A stretch of DNA of 51,631 nt from Kribbella pittospori (GTDB lineage Bacteria; Actinomycetota; Actinomycetes; Propionibacteriales; Kribbellaceae), in the NCBI RefSeq assembly GCF_004331465.1, contig NZ_SJKB01000030.1, positions 1-51,631 of the forward strand, in the 5' to 3' direction. Shown here piece by piece: positions 39,075-47,563 of this stretch; the first letter of the stretch is position 1, and each line of letters begins with the position of its first letter. The position numbers were made by a program, and so were the translations under genes. The notes under the pieces were generated by a model, which worked only from the letters and a program-made list of their open reading frames with translations, was not told the origin of the DNA and ran no database searches.

Positions 39075-39859
39075 GTACGGCGATTGTCACCCTGGGGACC
39101 GGTCTCCCGGATGCAGTGCATTCGGAGTGGACCAAGCTGTGGACAGTCCGGTCCAGCTGGTTCAATCTCGCGGCAGCCTTCGTACTGACCACGCTGCTAG
39201 GCCTGCAGTTCGGCTTCAACCTCGCCTACATCAACACCCACCTGGAGCCGGGCGACGTCGTGCACACGCAGCCTGCCGGTGAGTTCGGCACTTCGGTCAT
39301 CATGATCGTGCAGGTGGTCGTCGCCGCCTTCGCCCTGCTCACCGTCACGTCCGAGTACGCGACCGGCAGCATCCGCTCGACCCTGCAGTGGACTCCGGTA
39401 CGGCGGAACGTCGTACTCGCGAAGGCGATCGTGCTGGCACCGGTCCTGTTCTCCTACGGCCTGGTGCTCGCCGGCGTCTCAGCTGTGACCGGCGGTCTGG
39501 CCGCGGGCTCGTGGGCCGACTGGACCGCGAGCGCACTGCTGGTCGACCTGCTGTCCGTCGCCTTCTACGCGACGGCAGCCGGTCTGTTCGCCGCCGGGAT
39601 CGCCTGGGTCGTCCGCAGTACGGCGGGAACGCTGACCGTGGCCTTCCTCTTGCTGCTGGTCGTCCCGCTCATGCTCAGCCAGAGCTCGATCCGCGCACTC
39701 GTGTGGATCGCGGCCCTGCTCCCGGGCGGCGCCGGCCAGAACTACCTGACCGGCACGACCGATCCGCTCTCCCCGACCGTGAGCGCCCTCCTCCTGGCGG
39801 TGTGGGCGGGCGCCGGCCTGATGGTCGGCACCCGCGTTCTCACCAAGCGCGACGCCTGA
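39071..39859 (+). CDS. ABC-2 type transporter permease
   Basis: 262 residues, six TM segments. It opens with a cytoplasmic helix (SEWTKLWTVRSSWFNL), then TM blocks; EYATGSIRSTLQWTPVRRNVVLAK is the characteristic cytoplasmic loop of ABC-2 export permeases. GTG 39071 overlaps the DedA stop (GTGA). It works with the ATPase at 37513; the exported compound cannot be inferred. It converges with the ParA-like gene 3 nt away. Confidence 0.87.
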   Translation: MSTAIVTLGTGLPDAVHSEWTKLWTVRSSWFNLAAAFVLTTLLGLQFGFNLAYINTHLEPGDVVHTQPAGEFGTSVIMIVQVVVAAFALLTVTSEYATGSIRSTLQWTPVRRNVVLAKAIVLAPVLFSYGLVLAGVSAVTGGLAAGSWADWTASALLVDLLSVAFYATAAGLFAAGIAWVVRSTAGTLTVAFLLLLVVPLMLSQSSIRALVWIAALLPGGAGQNYLTGTTDPLSPTVSALLLAVWAGAGLMVGTRVLTKRDA

Positions 39860-39862
39860 CGG

Positions 39863-41329
39863 CTACCGCGGGACGTTCAGAGCGATCGTGATCTGCTCCG
39901 ACACCTTCGCCGCCAGCTCCAGACCTGCGCGGCGGGTCGTCGGCTGCAGCGCGGAGTGGTCCAGCGGGCCTTCAGCCGCGATGTGCGGGTCGGTCGGGAT
40001 GTCGACCACAGCGGCCGCGCGGGACTCGAAGTACGGCCGGAGCTGCTTCTCGACCTCCTTGTTCACGTCGCCGGGACCGTTCGACACCGCGATCACCGCA
40101 CGGCGGATCAGGCGCTGCGCCTCCGGGCCCTGGTTGTCGAGCTCCTCCAGCATCTGCACGGCGGCCGCGCAGGACAGGCTCTTCCACTTGATCGGGATGA
40201 CGAGGGCGTCGGCCGCCTTCATCGCCTCGCGCCAGTTGCTGGAGCCCTCGTTGTTCCCGGTGTCGATCACGAGCACCTTGTAGAACCGGCTCAGCAACCG
40301 GTGGATCTGGTCGAAGTCCTTGGCCTCGATCTGCGCGTACGTCGTGGTCGCCGACGTCAGTACGTCGTACTGCCCGGCGACCTGGTGCCGCAGGTACGCC
40401 GCCACGTCGCCGAGCCGGGCGTCCGGCTGGGTCAGCATCGGCATCGCCTGGAGCATGTCGGTGACGGTGGACCGGGAGTTCGTGTCGTGCGTGCGCAGGT
40501 GCATGTTGCCGCGCAGCTCGTTGTTGTCCCAGGCGACCACGCCGCCGCCGCGCGCCTGACCGAGCGCACCGGCGAGCAGCAGCGTGGTTGGCGTCTTGCC
40601 CGATCCGCCCTTCGGGTTCGCCACCACGATCGTCACCGGGCGACGGAACGCCGTCGCCGCGGTCGCGCGGGCGATCCGCTCCAGCCGCTCGCCGCTGCCC
40701 GGACGCAGCCGCAGCACACTGCGGACGCCGCGCTCAGCCGGGGCCTCCCGAGGCAGCGGAAGCGCCTGGATCAGCTCGTCGGTGCGGTAGGAGACGTCAC
40801 GCTGCTGCGGCACGTTCTGACCGGGGATGCCTTGCGGGAAGAAGTGCTGCGCGGCCGGAGAGAGCTGCTGACCGCCCTGCGCGGGCGCAGCGGCCGGCGG
40901 AGGGTTCTCCGGGGCGCCGTAGCCCGAGCCCTGGAACGACGAGCCACCGAACACCGGGCTGTTGGGGGCGCCCTGCGGCGCCGTACCGCTGTCGCCTTGT
41001 CCACCTGGCTGACCGGCGGCTGCCTGGCCGGCAGACTGGTCGTCGGCGCTGTCCGCCTCGGCGTCGTCGGTCTCGTCCGGAGTGTCTGACTCGGCCATCG
41101 GCTGCGACCAGGACGGGCTGGGCGGCGGCTGGTTGGGCCGGGACCACGCGTCGCCCGGGAATTCCTGGGAGAGCGCCTCCGGCTGCTCATCGGGCTTCTC
41201 GGGCTCGTCGGCGGGCGCCGTGTTCGGATCCGGCTGGGTCCAGGAGGGCGTCGGTTGCCACATTCTCCGGACCTCGGCCGCCGCCGCTTCCCGGTCCTTG
41301 TGCTGTCCGGAGTTGTGCGAGTCGGTCAC
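39863..41329 (-). CDS. ParA/MinD-like P-loop ATPase with Pro-rich N-terminus
   Basis: 488 residues. Residues 1-~210 are disordered, rich in Pro, Gln, Asp and Ser (PTPSWTQPDPNTAPADEPEK; SPAAQHFFPQG). The ATPase domain starts near 230: deviant Walker A NPKGGSGKTPTTLLLAG, ...VIDTGNNEG... and NWREAMKAADALVIPI. It resembles EspI/MinD-like ATPases of mycobacteria, linked to ESX secretion or cell-pole processes, but no ESX gene is nearby. GTG 41329 is the favoured start; an earlier in-frame GTG at 41443 would add 38 Pro-rich residues and cannot be excluded. Confidence 0.82.
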   Translation of the reverse strand: MTDSHNSGQHKDREAAAAEVRRMWQPTPSWTQPDPNTAPADEPEKPDEQPEALSQEFPGDAWSRPNQPPPSPSWSQPMAESDTPDETDDAEADSADDQSAGQAAAGQPGGQGDSGTAPQGAPNSPVFGGSSFQGSGYGAPENPPPAAAPAQGGQQLSPAAQHFFPQGIPGQNVPQQRDVSYRTDELIQALPLPREAPAERGVRSVLRLRPGSGERLERIARATAATAFRRPVTIVVANPKGGSGKTPTTLLLAGALGQARGGGVVAWDNNELRGNMHLRTHDTNSRSTVTDMLQAMPMLTQPDARLGDVAAYLRHQVAGQYDVLTSATTTYAQIEAKDFDQIHRLLSRFYKVLVIDTGNNEGSSNWREAMKAADALVIPIKWKSLSCAAAVQMLEELDNQGPEAQRLIRRAVIAVSNGPGDVNKEVEKQLRPYFESRAAAVVDIPTDPHIAAEGPLDHSALQPTTRRAGLELAAKVSEQITIALNVPR

Positions 41330-41497
41330 GACCTGGGTCCCCGATTCTGTCAGAGGGGGCGGGTGGCCCCTGGGGTTGCTGGGTTTCGATTCCGGAGGTG
41401 AGGTCCCCGGGGAAGGTCCACTATCCCATGACCGGGTGTCCACACCACGTCACCACCCGGAGCGTCGCACCACCACCGGGTAACGGAATCTGACCCC

Positions 41498-42163
41498 TCA
41501 ACCAGTCACCAGGCCGGCCTCATAGGCGACGATCGCGGCCTGCACCCGGTTCTTGACCGCCAGCCGGAGCAGAATCGCGCTCACATACGCCTTCACGGTG
41601 CCCTCGACCAGGAACAGCCGCCGGGCGATCTCGGCGTTGGACAGGCCCGCGCCGACCAACCCCAGCACCTCCAGCTCACGCGGGCTCAGTACGGCGACCT
41701 GCTCTTTGGCAGCCGCGGCGCGGGCCATCGCCCCACCACCAGCGCCGGTGCTCAGCTCGGCGATCACCCGCTGGGCGACGCGGGGCGACAGATAGGCGGC
41801 ACCTTCCGCGACAGCCTTCAGACCGGCGATCAGCTCGCGAGGGTCGCCGGATTTCAGCAGGAAGCCGCTCGCTCCATCGCCCAGGGCACGGGCGATATAT
41901 GCGTCCTCGGAGAACGTCGTCAGGATCACCACCGCGGTGTCGGGCACGGTCCGGCGGATCTCGGCCCCGGCCGCAAGACCGTCCATCCGCGGCATCCGGA
42001 TATCGAGCACGGCCACGTCGGGCCGGTGTCGCCGTACCTGCTCGACCGCCTCCGTCCCATCGGCTGCCTCGGCAACGACCTCGATCGCGTCATCGGTGTC
42101 GAGAATCGCGCGGACCCCGGCCCGCACCATCGCCTCGTCGTCGGCCAGCAGCACCCTGATCAT
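41498..42163 (-). CDS. NarL/LuxR family response regulator
   Basis: 221 residues. Receiver domain 1-~120 with phospho-acceptor Asp54 (VAVLDIRMP), acidic pair at 8-9, switch Thr in LTTFS and Lys in LLKSGD. The LuxR-type HTH is at ~155-215 (LSPRELEVLGLVGAGLSNAEIA ... VEGTVKAYVSAILLRL). It is paired with the histidine kinase whose stop lies 4 nt upstream. The target genes are unknown. Confidence 0.93.
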   Translation of the reverse strand: MIRVLLADDEAMVRAGVRAILDTDDAIEVVAEAADGTEAVEQVRRHRPDVAVLDIRMPRMDGLAAGAEIRRTVPDTAVVILTTFSEDAYIARALGDGASGFLLKSGDPRELIAGLKAVAEGAAYLSPRVAQRVIAELSTGAGGGAMARAAAAKEQVAVLSPRELEVLGLVGAGLSNAEIARRLFLVEGTVKAYVSAILLRLAVKNRVQAAIVAYEAGLVTG

Positions 42164-42167
42164 GTCG

Positions 42168-43742
42168 TCATCCTGTGCTCTCGGGAGCCGGTACGACGGA
42201 GCCGCTCTGCACGACCGACTTGGCGACGAGCTTCCCGTCGGCGAAGCAGAGCCGGTAGACGTAGGTGATCGAGAACGGGACGTCCGGACTGTAGTAGCGG
42301 CAGGACCAGCCGGCCGGTGCCGTGTAGCCCTCGCTGGGCGGGTCGATCATCTGCATTGCCGGGAGCACCTTCCCCACCTCGTCCTCCGGCTGCCCGATGG
42401 TCAGAGCGTCGTACTGCCCTGGGTGCAGGATCGAGTTGTAGCCGGCGATCAGGTAGTAGCCCAAGGCAACCACGCCGACGACCGCTCCGAGGATCAGCGG
42501 TGCGGCGACGGCCGTGACCAGACCGCGCCGCGCACTGCGCCGCACGGTGGCTCGTTCCGCTTCCGCAGCAGACATCGGCGGTGTTTCCGGCTCGGGCCGG
42601 CCGCCTGCCCGCGGCATCGTTGCCACCACCTCGAAACCGCCGCCGCTCCGTGGCTCCGCGGTCAGCGTCCCGCCGACGAGCCGGACGCGTTCGCGCAGCC
42701 CGTCCAGACCGCGTCCGCTCGAGGGAACAGACTGGACCGGCCGCTTTGCACCGGTGTCAACGACCTGCACGCGTACGTCGTCGTCCGCGCGCGTCACGGT
42801 CACGGTGACCGCGGCGCCGGGCGCGTGTTTGCTCGCGTTCGTCAACGATTCCTGGACGATGCGGTGCACGGCTCGATCCACCATCGGCGACAGCTCGCCG
42901 TCGCCCTCCTCGATCAGACGGACCTCGAGACCGGACTCGGCCGCCCGCTCGATCAGCGACGGCACGCTCTCGTCGCGTGGCACCGTCGGCGCGTCCGAGT
43001 CCCGCAGTACGCCGATGATCTCGCCGAGCCGATCCGTCGCGGTGGCGGCTGCTTCACGCAACGAGGTCGCGGCCTGCCGGTGCTCCTCCGGCAGAGACGG
43101 GTCGAGCTCCAGGGCAGCCGCGCGGAGGGCGATCAGGCTCAGCTCGTGGCCGACCGAATCGTGCATGTCCTGGGCGATCCGGGACCGCTCACGCAGCCGC
43201 TCCTGGTCGATCGCCATCCGCTGCTCGCGCTCGATCCGCTCTGCCCGGTCCCAGCCGGCCGAGGCCAGCAGGGCCTGCTGTGCGCGGTACCGCCCGACCA
43301 GCCACGGCAGCACGACCAGAAGCAGTGCGAGCAGCAGCATCACCAGCCAGCTCAGCACCGCCTCGGTGGCGTGCTGCTCACGCTGCACCACCAGAGCGAG
43401 GAGCAGTCCGCCGAGCAGTGACCAGCTGCACACCATGACGAAATGCTTCAGCTGAGTCTCCCGGCGACCGGCCAGGTAGCTCATCAGCGTGATCGCCGGA
43501 ACCAACGCGACCTGTACGCCGTTCTGCGTGCCGAGCGCGAAGGCCAGCACGACGATCTCCGCCCAGGCGACGGCGGTGAGGGCGATCAGAGGCCAGCGGC
43601 GGCGGACGAAGACCGCGACGAACAGCGCTGCGATGAAGGCGGCCTGCATCCAGTACGGATCGCCGCGGGCACCGCTCTCCGCGAGCACGAGGAAGCTCAA
43701 CGCGGCCCACAGGCCGACGTCTCCCAGGCGCCGCCAGTTCAT
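42168..43742 (-). CDS. Sensor histidine kinase (HisKA_3) with C-terminal membrane extension
   Basis: 524 residues. N-terminal 1-150 has five to six TM helices, then a coiled dimerisation region with the phospho-acceptor His194 (RIAQDMHDSVGHELSLIALR) and a HATPase domain (VQESLTNASKHAPG; GRGLDGLRERV; GGTLTAEPRSGGGF). Normal kinases of this family end near 385; here a Pro-rich link leads to a TM at ~407-432 and a ~90-residue extracytoplasmic tail (YDALTIGQPEDEVGKVLPAM ... WSCRYYSP ... YVYRLCFADGKLV) with two Cys, resembling small SmpA/BamE-like folds. A -10 box is 7 nt before the ATG. Confidence 0.9.
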   Translation of the reverse strand: MNWRRLGDVGLWAALSFLVLAESGARGDPYWMQAAFIAALFVAVFVRRRWPLIALTAVAWAEIVVLAFALGTQNGVQVALVPAITLMSYLAGRRETQLKHFVMVCSWSLLGGLLLALVVQREQHATEAVLSWLVMLLLALLLVVLPWLVGRYRAQQALLASAGWDRAERIEREQRMAIDQERLRERSRIAQDMHDSVGHELSLIALRAAALELDPSLPEEHRQAATSLREAAATATDRLGEIIGVLRDSDAPTVPRDESVPSLIERAAESGLEVRLIEEGDGELSPMVDRAVHRIVQESLTNASKHAPGAAVTVTVTRADDDVRVQVVDTGAKRPVQSVPSSGRGLDGLRERVRLVGGTLTAEPRSGGGFEVVATMPRAGGRPEPETPPMSAAEAERATVRRSARRGLVTAVAAPLILGAVVGVVALGYYLIAGYNSILHPGQYDALTIGQPEDEVGKVLPAMQMIDPPSEGYTAPAGWSCRYYSPDVPFSITYVYRLCFADGKLVAKSVVQSGSVVPAPESTG

Positions 43743-43749
43743 GCCCCAG

Positions 43750-43755
43750 ACGCTA
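43750..43755 (-). promoter_or_regulatory. -10 hexamer of histidine kinase gene, leaderless type
   Basis: On the minus strand TAGCGT ends 7 nt before ATG 43742. Confidence 0.4.
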
Positions 43756-43799
43756 CACAGTCACGCCGACATCGCCGTACTGCCGAAAGTCAGGTCCTT

Positions 43800-44894
43800 C
43801 TACCCGTTGCCCTCAGCATCGACCAGCTCGAACGGGACCATGGTCAGGTTCGGCACCTCTTCGCCACGGAGCCGAGCGAGCAGCAGGTCCACAGCCCTCC
43901 GGCCCATCTCCTCCTGATCCTGCCGGACATGCAGGTACGGCGGTCCGCCGATCGAGTCGCCCGGTGAATCGAAGCACGCGACCACACGATCACCGCCGAG
44001 TGCCCGATCCGTCATCCGGGCCAAGTTGTATTCGCAGGCGAAGTACGCCGTGACCTCGGGCAGCCGCTCGCGGAATGCACGGATCACCTCGACATCCGCC
44101 TCGACGCTCTCCGTCGTCGTCGACCCGGGCAGAGTGCTGCGCAGATCGGTCAGCTCGTACGCCTGACCGCGGTCGCCGAACGCGGAGCGGAACCCCTCCA
44201 GCCGGTCCTCGATCGACGACGTGTTCACGGGAGGCGGAGACACGAAGGCGATGTGTCGGTGGCCCTGGTCGAGCAGTCGCTCGGTGAGGGCCTTCGCCGC
44301 TGCAACGTTGTCGGTGTGGACCGCCGCGACGGGGATCCCGGACAGGTGGCGGTCGACCAGCACAACCGGATAGCCGTCCAGCACCTGTCGGAGCAGGCTG
44401 GCGTTGTAGAAGTCGCCGTGGACCGGGAACACGATCAGACCGTCCACCTCACCGGTCGCCACCAGCAGGTCCACGGCCTTCTCCTCATCGGACTGCCGGC
44501 CGTGCGTCCGCCGTACGATCAGATGCGCGCCGTACTCCGCACACCGCTCTTCGACCGCGCACAGCAACTCCAGACCGTACGCCTCGGACACATCCGGGAT
44601 GACGAGCGCGATCGAACGGGCCTCAGGCCTCGGACGCGGCACCCGGCCCCGCAGTGGCACGGTGACGCCGGTCAGGTCGGGCAGATGGCGTACGACGAAC
44701 GTCCCCTTGCCGCGGATCCGCTCCACCAGCCCGGCCTCCCGCAGTACCTCGAGAGCCCGCTTGGACGTGATCCGGCTGACCTCGAACTCCGCCGCGAGTT
44801 CCATCTCGGACGGCACCCGGTCACCGGGCCGCAGCGCACCACGCCGGATCTGCTCCAGCACGTGCGCACTGATCCGCTCGTAGAGCAGCGCCAC
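43800..44894 (-). CDS. GntR/LacI hybrid transcriptional regulator
   Basis: 364 residues. A GntR winged helix (~1-70: ISAHVLEQIRRGALRPGDRV, SEMELAAEFEVSRITSKRAL, RGKGTFV) is fused to a LacI/periplasmic-binding-like sensor (~90-355: SIALVIPDVSEAYGLELL, VDGLIVFP, YPVVLVDRHL, VHTDNVAAAKALTERLLDQGH, VRQDQEEMGRRAVDLLL). This is the AraR-like design: DNA binding by GntR, sugar sensing by the C-terminal part. GTG 44894 is preceded by AGGGGAG. It stands alone; no transporter or sugar gene is next to it, so its ligand is unknown. Confidence 0.9.
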   Translation of the reverse strand: MALLYERISAHVLEQIRRGALRPGDRVPSEMELAAEFEVSRITSKRALEVLREAGLVERIRGKGTFVVRHLPDLTGVTVPLRGRVPRPRPEARSIALVIPDVSEAYGLELLCAVEERCAEYGAHLIVRRTHGRQSDEEKAVDLLVATGEVDGLIVFPVHGDFYNASLLRQVLDGYPVVLVDRHLSGIPVAAVHTDNVAAAKALTERLLDQGHRHIAFVSPPPVNTSSIEDRLEGFRSAFGDRGQAYELTDLRSTLPGSTTTESVEADVEVIRAFRERLPEVTAYFACEYNLARMTDRALGGDRVVACFDSPGDSIGGPPYLHVRQDQEEMGRRAVDLLLARLRGEEVPNLTMVPFELVDAEGNG

Positions 44895-44923
44895 GGCCTC
44901 TCCCCTCACGTTGTCCGGTTGAC

Positions 44924-44952
44924 ATATCAGATCATGCGCGATGGCATGCCAA
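44924..44952 (-). promoter_or_regulatory. Promoter of GntR/LacI regulator with overlapping palindrome
   Basis: On the minus strand TTGGCA, 17 nt, TGATAT, about 30 nt before GTG 44894. The 10-bp palindrome TGGCATGCCA (44942-44951) overlaps the -35 box and may be an autoregulatory operator. Confidence 0.5.
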
Positions 44953-45026
44953 CCGCGCAGCAACCGGGGGTTTCCTCCGGGTGAATCAGGGTGGCTCGGG
45001 ACCCTTCGGACTGTCAGCATTCGGGC

Positions 45027-46484
45027 ATGACCGCCACGCGCCCGTCGGTGCCTGCATTCGCTGCTGTCCCCGTGTACGCCGTCGCTGGGGTCGTGGCCGT
45101 CGTACTGACGGCTTTGTCCGGGCGGTACGGGTACCACCGAGACGAGCTGTACTTCATGGTCGCGGGGCAGCATCTCGACTGGGGGTACGTCGACCAGCCG
45201 CCGCTGACGCCGTTGATCGCGCGGATCTCGACCGAGGTGTTCGGGAACACCCCGATGGGACTGCGGGTGCTGTCGACGGTGGCCAGCGCGATCACGATCG
45301 TCGTGGTGGCACTGATCGCGCGGGAGTTCGGGAGCGAGCGCCGTGGTCAACTGCTGGCGGCGATCTGTGCGGCGGTGTCCGGGTTCGTGCTCGGCGTCGG
45401 GCATCTGGTGTCGACTGCGACGTACGACCTGCTTGCCTGGATGCTGATCGCACTCTTCACGATCAAGCTGCTGCGGACGACCGACAGCCGGTGGTGGCTC
45501 GCGCTCGGACTGACTGCGGGGATCGCGCTGGAGAACAAGTACCTCGTGGTGCTGCCGATCGGCGCCTTGCTCATCGCCGTGCTGATCGTCGGTCCGCGCT
45601 CAGTACTGCGTTCGTGGTGGCTGCTGGCGGGTGTCGCGGTCGCGGGGATCGTCGCGCTGCCGAACGTGCTGTGGCAGTTCCAGCACGACTGGCCGCAGCT
45701 CACCGTCGCCGGCGGCATCAGCGAGGACGACGGGACCGAGAACCGGATCATGTTCATCCCACTGCAGATCCTGCAGTTGTCGCCGTTCCTGGTGCCGGTG
45801 TGGGTGGCCGGGTTCCGCCGGATGTGGCGGATGCCGTGGGCTCGGTCCGTCACGCTGGCCTATCCACTGCTGTGCGTCGTCGTACTGGCCGTCGGAGGGA
45901 AGTCGTACTACGCCTTGCCGCTGCTGCTCGTGCTGGTGGCGGCTGGGGTTGAGCCTGTGCTGGCATGGCGGCGATCGGTGGTGGCGGTTGGGCTCGCGCT
46001 GACTGCTCTCACGTCGGCGCTGTTCACGTTGCCTGTGTTGCCGGCGTCGGCGGTGGACTTCGTCATACCGGTGAACAAGGAGCAGGGTGAGCAGATCGGG
46101 TGGCAGGAGATGACTACTGCTGTCGCGGACGTGTGGAATCGGATCCCCTCGGAGCAGCGGGGGTCGGCGACGATCTTCACCGGCAACTACGGTGAGGCAG
46201 GTGCATTGCGGCGCTTCGGACCTTCGCACGGGCTGCCGCCGGCGTACTCGGGTCACATGAGCTTCGCCGACTGGGAGCGGCCGCCCGACAGCAACACCGG
46301 TCCGGTGCTACTCGTCGAGCAGGAGCGGACGCCGACTTTCGAGGCGCACTTCCGCGATTGCGAGCAGGTGTCGACAATCGACAACATCGTCTCGAACGAC
46401 GAGGACGGCACCGCGCTGGTGCTGTGCGACTCCCCCGGCGCGCCCTGGTCCACGCTCTGGCCGGACCTCCGCCGCTACTACTGA
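45027..46484 (+). CDS. Family 39-type membrane glycosyltransferase (PMT/ArnT-like)
   Basis: 485 residues with ten or more TM segments. After TM1, GYHRDELYFMVAGQHLDWGYVDQPPLTP contains the acidic pair (DE) that is catalytic in the GT-C families PMT and ArnT; ENKYLVVLPIGA and GGKSYYALP are further conserved points. The ~150-residue C-terminal part is extracytoplasmic. Such enzymes transfer sugars from polyprenyl phosphate donors at the outer face; acceptor unknown. ATG 45027 is chosen; GTG 44991 is an alternative without a ribosome site. Confidence 0.85.
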   Translation: MTATRPSVPAFAAVPVYAVAGVVAVVLTALSGRYGYHRDELYFMVAGQHLDWGYVDQPPLTPLIARISTEVFGNTPMGLRVLSTVASAITIVVVALIAREFGSERRGQLLAAICAAVSGFVLGVGHLVSTATYDLLAWMLIALFTIKLLRTTDSRWWLALGLTAGIALENKYLVVLPIGALLIAVLIVGPRSVLRSWWLLAGVAVAGIVALPNVLWQFQHDWPQLTVAGGISEDDGTENRIMFIPLQILQLSPFLVPVWVAGFRRMWRMPWARSVTLAYPLLCVVVLAVGGKSYYALPLLLVLVAAGVEPVLAWRRSVVAVGLALTALTSALFTLPVLPASAVDFVIPVNKEQGEQIGWQEMTTAVADVWNRIPSEQRGSATIFTGNYGEAGALRRFGPSHGLPPAYSGHMSFADWERPPDSNTGPVLLVEQERTPTFEAHFRDCEQVSTIDNIVSNDEDGTALVLCDSPGAPWSTLWPDLRRYY

Positions 46485-46490
46485 CGGCCC

Positions 46491-46496
46491 TAGGGT
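46491..46496 (+). promoter_or_regulatory. -10 hexamer of FGE-like gene, leaderless type
   Basis: TAGGGT ends 6 nt before ATG 46503, only 6 nt after the glycosyltransferase stop. Confidence 0.45.
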
Positions 46497-46502
46497 TGGC
46501 CG

Positions 46503-47114
46503 ATGCTCTCCATGGTCGACATCCCTGCGGGAACCATCGCCCTCCGGGACGACCGCCTCGGCACCCGCTGGCAGGTGTCGTTGCCTGCGTTTCGGTTGGC
46601 GCGCTATCCGGTCGTCGGCGGGCGCGACGTACCTCTCACTGGGATCAGCTGGTACGACGCCATTGCCTTGTGCAACGAGTTGTCGGCGGAGGCTGCGCTG
46701 CCGGCCGCCTATGTGGTGGATGGGTTGGAGGTCGCGTGTGACTGGACGGCGTCCGGATACCGCCTGCCTACCGAGGCTGAGTGGCAATACGCCTGCACCG
46801 CGGGCGTTCCGGCGTACCGCTATGGACCGCTGGAAGACATCGCCTGGTACGCCGGGAACTCTGACGGCGTGGCGCATCCGGTCGGTCTGAAGGCGCCCAA
46901 TGCTTGGGGCCTCCACGACATGCTCGGCAACGTCTGGGAGTGGTGCTGGGACCTGTACGACCAGGCGACCTATGGCTCCTACCGGATCTTCCGAGGCGGC
47001 GGCCACGCCGACCCACCTCGCTCCGTCGGCTCCACCGTCCGCCGCCGTTCCCATCCCACGTTCGCGATCGAGGACCTGGGGCTGCGGCTCGCTCAGTCTT
47101 CGAGGACGGCCTGA
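46503..47114 (+). CDS. Short formylglycine-generating-enzyme-like (FGE/SUMF1 fold) protein
   Basis: 203 residues, short for the family. Fold markers: ISWYDAIALCNELS, YRLPTEAEWQYACTAG, NAWGLHDMLGNVWEWCWD and the closing FRGGGHADPPRSV ... LGLRLAQS. The C-terminal block lacks the Cys pair that is catalytic in true FGE, so sulfatase activation is unlikely. It could be a binding protein or EgtB-type relative; no partner gene suggests which. The last 22 nt overlap the end of the convergent acetyltransferase gene. Confidence 0.82.
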   Translation: MLSMVDIPAGTIALRDDRLGTRWQVSLPAFRLARYPVVGGRDVPLTGISWYDAIALCNELSAEAALPAAYVVDGLEVACDWTASGYRLPTEAEWQYACTAGVPAYRYGPLEDIAWYAGNSDGVAHPVGLKAPNAWGLHDMLGNVWEWCWDLYDQATYGSYRIFRGGGHADPPRSVGSTVRRRSHPTFAIEDLGLRLAQSSRTA

Positions 47115-47563
47115 AAGACGACGCTCCGCTCGGCAAACCCCAGCCGGGCGTAGAACGCCCGCGCACCGTGATTCGCGACGTACGACGTGACGCTGATGCT
47201 GGTCGCGTCGTTCGCTCGCGCCCAAGCTTTGAATCGGCCGACCAGTGCCTGGCCCACGCCACCCGCGCGAGAAGCGCTGTCCACATAGAGACTGCGAATC
47301 TCCGCAGTACGCCGTCCAAAGCGTGTCGCTGAAGGTGCCGTCACATATCCAACAAGGTGACCGGCCACCACACTCTCGCGCCGCGCAACAAGCACCAGTG
47401 CGGAGTCGAGATCGATCAACCTCGCGAAGTCGTCGCGCCCATGCCGCGTCGGCCAGGAGACATCAACCTGAGGGTCGTGAACCCCGGCATCGTCCCTGAA
47501 GAGCTGCGACTCCAGCCGCACCAATTCATCGAGATCGGCGTGCACCGCAACACTGACCTGCAT
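47093..47563 (-). CDS. GNAT family N-acetyltransferase
   Basis: 156 residues, full GNAT fold. The acetyl-CoA loop follows beta-4: EIRSLYVDSASRAGGVGQAL (R/Q-x-x-G-x-G/A type), then FYARLGFAERSVVFQAVLE. The substrate is unknown. The ATG overlaps the stop of the second GNAT gene by one base (TGATG), so the two are translated together. The 3' end overlaps the FGE-like gene. Confidence 0.87.
   Translation of the reverse strand: MQVSVAVHADLDELVRLESQLFRDDAGVHDPQVDVSWPTRHGRDDFARLIDLDSALVLVARRESVVAGHLVGYVTAPSATRFGRRTAEIRSLYVDSASRAGGVGQALVGRFKAWARANDATSISVTSYVANHGARAFYARLGFAERSVVFQAVLED

Noticed and set aside
46503..47114. True sulfatase-activating FGE
   Set aside because: The catalytic Cys pair is missing in the C-terminal block and no sulfatase gene is nearby.
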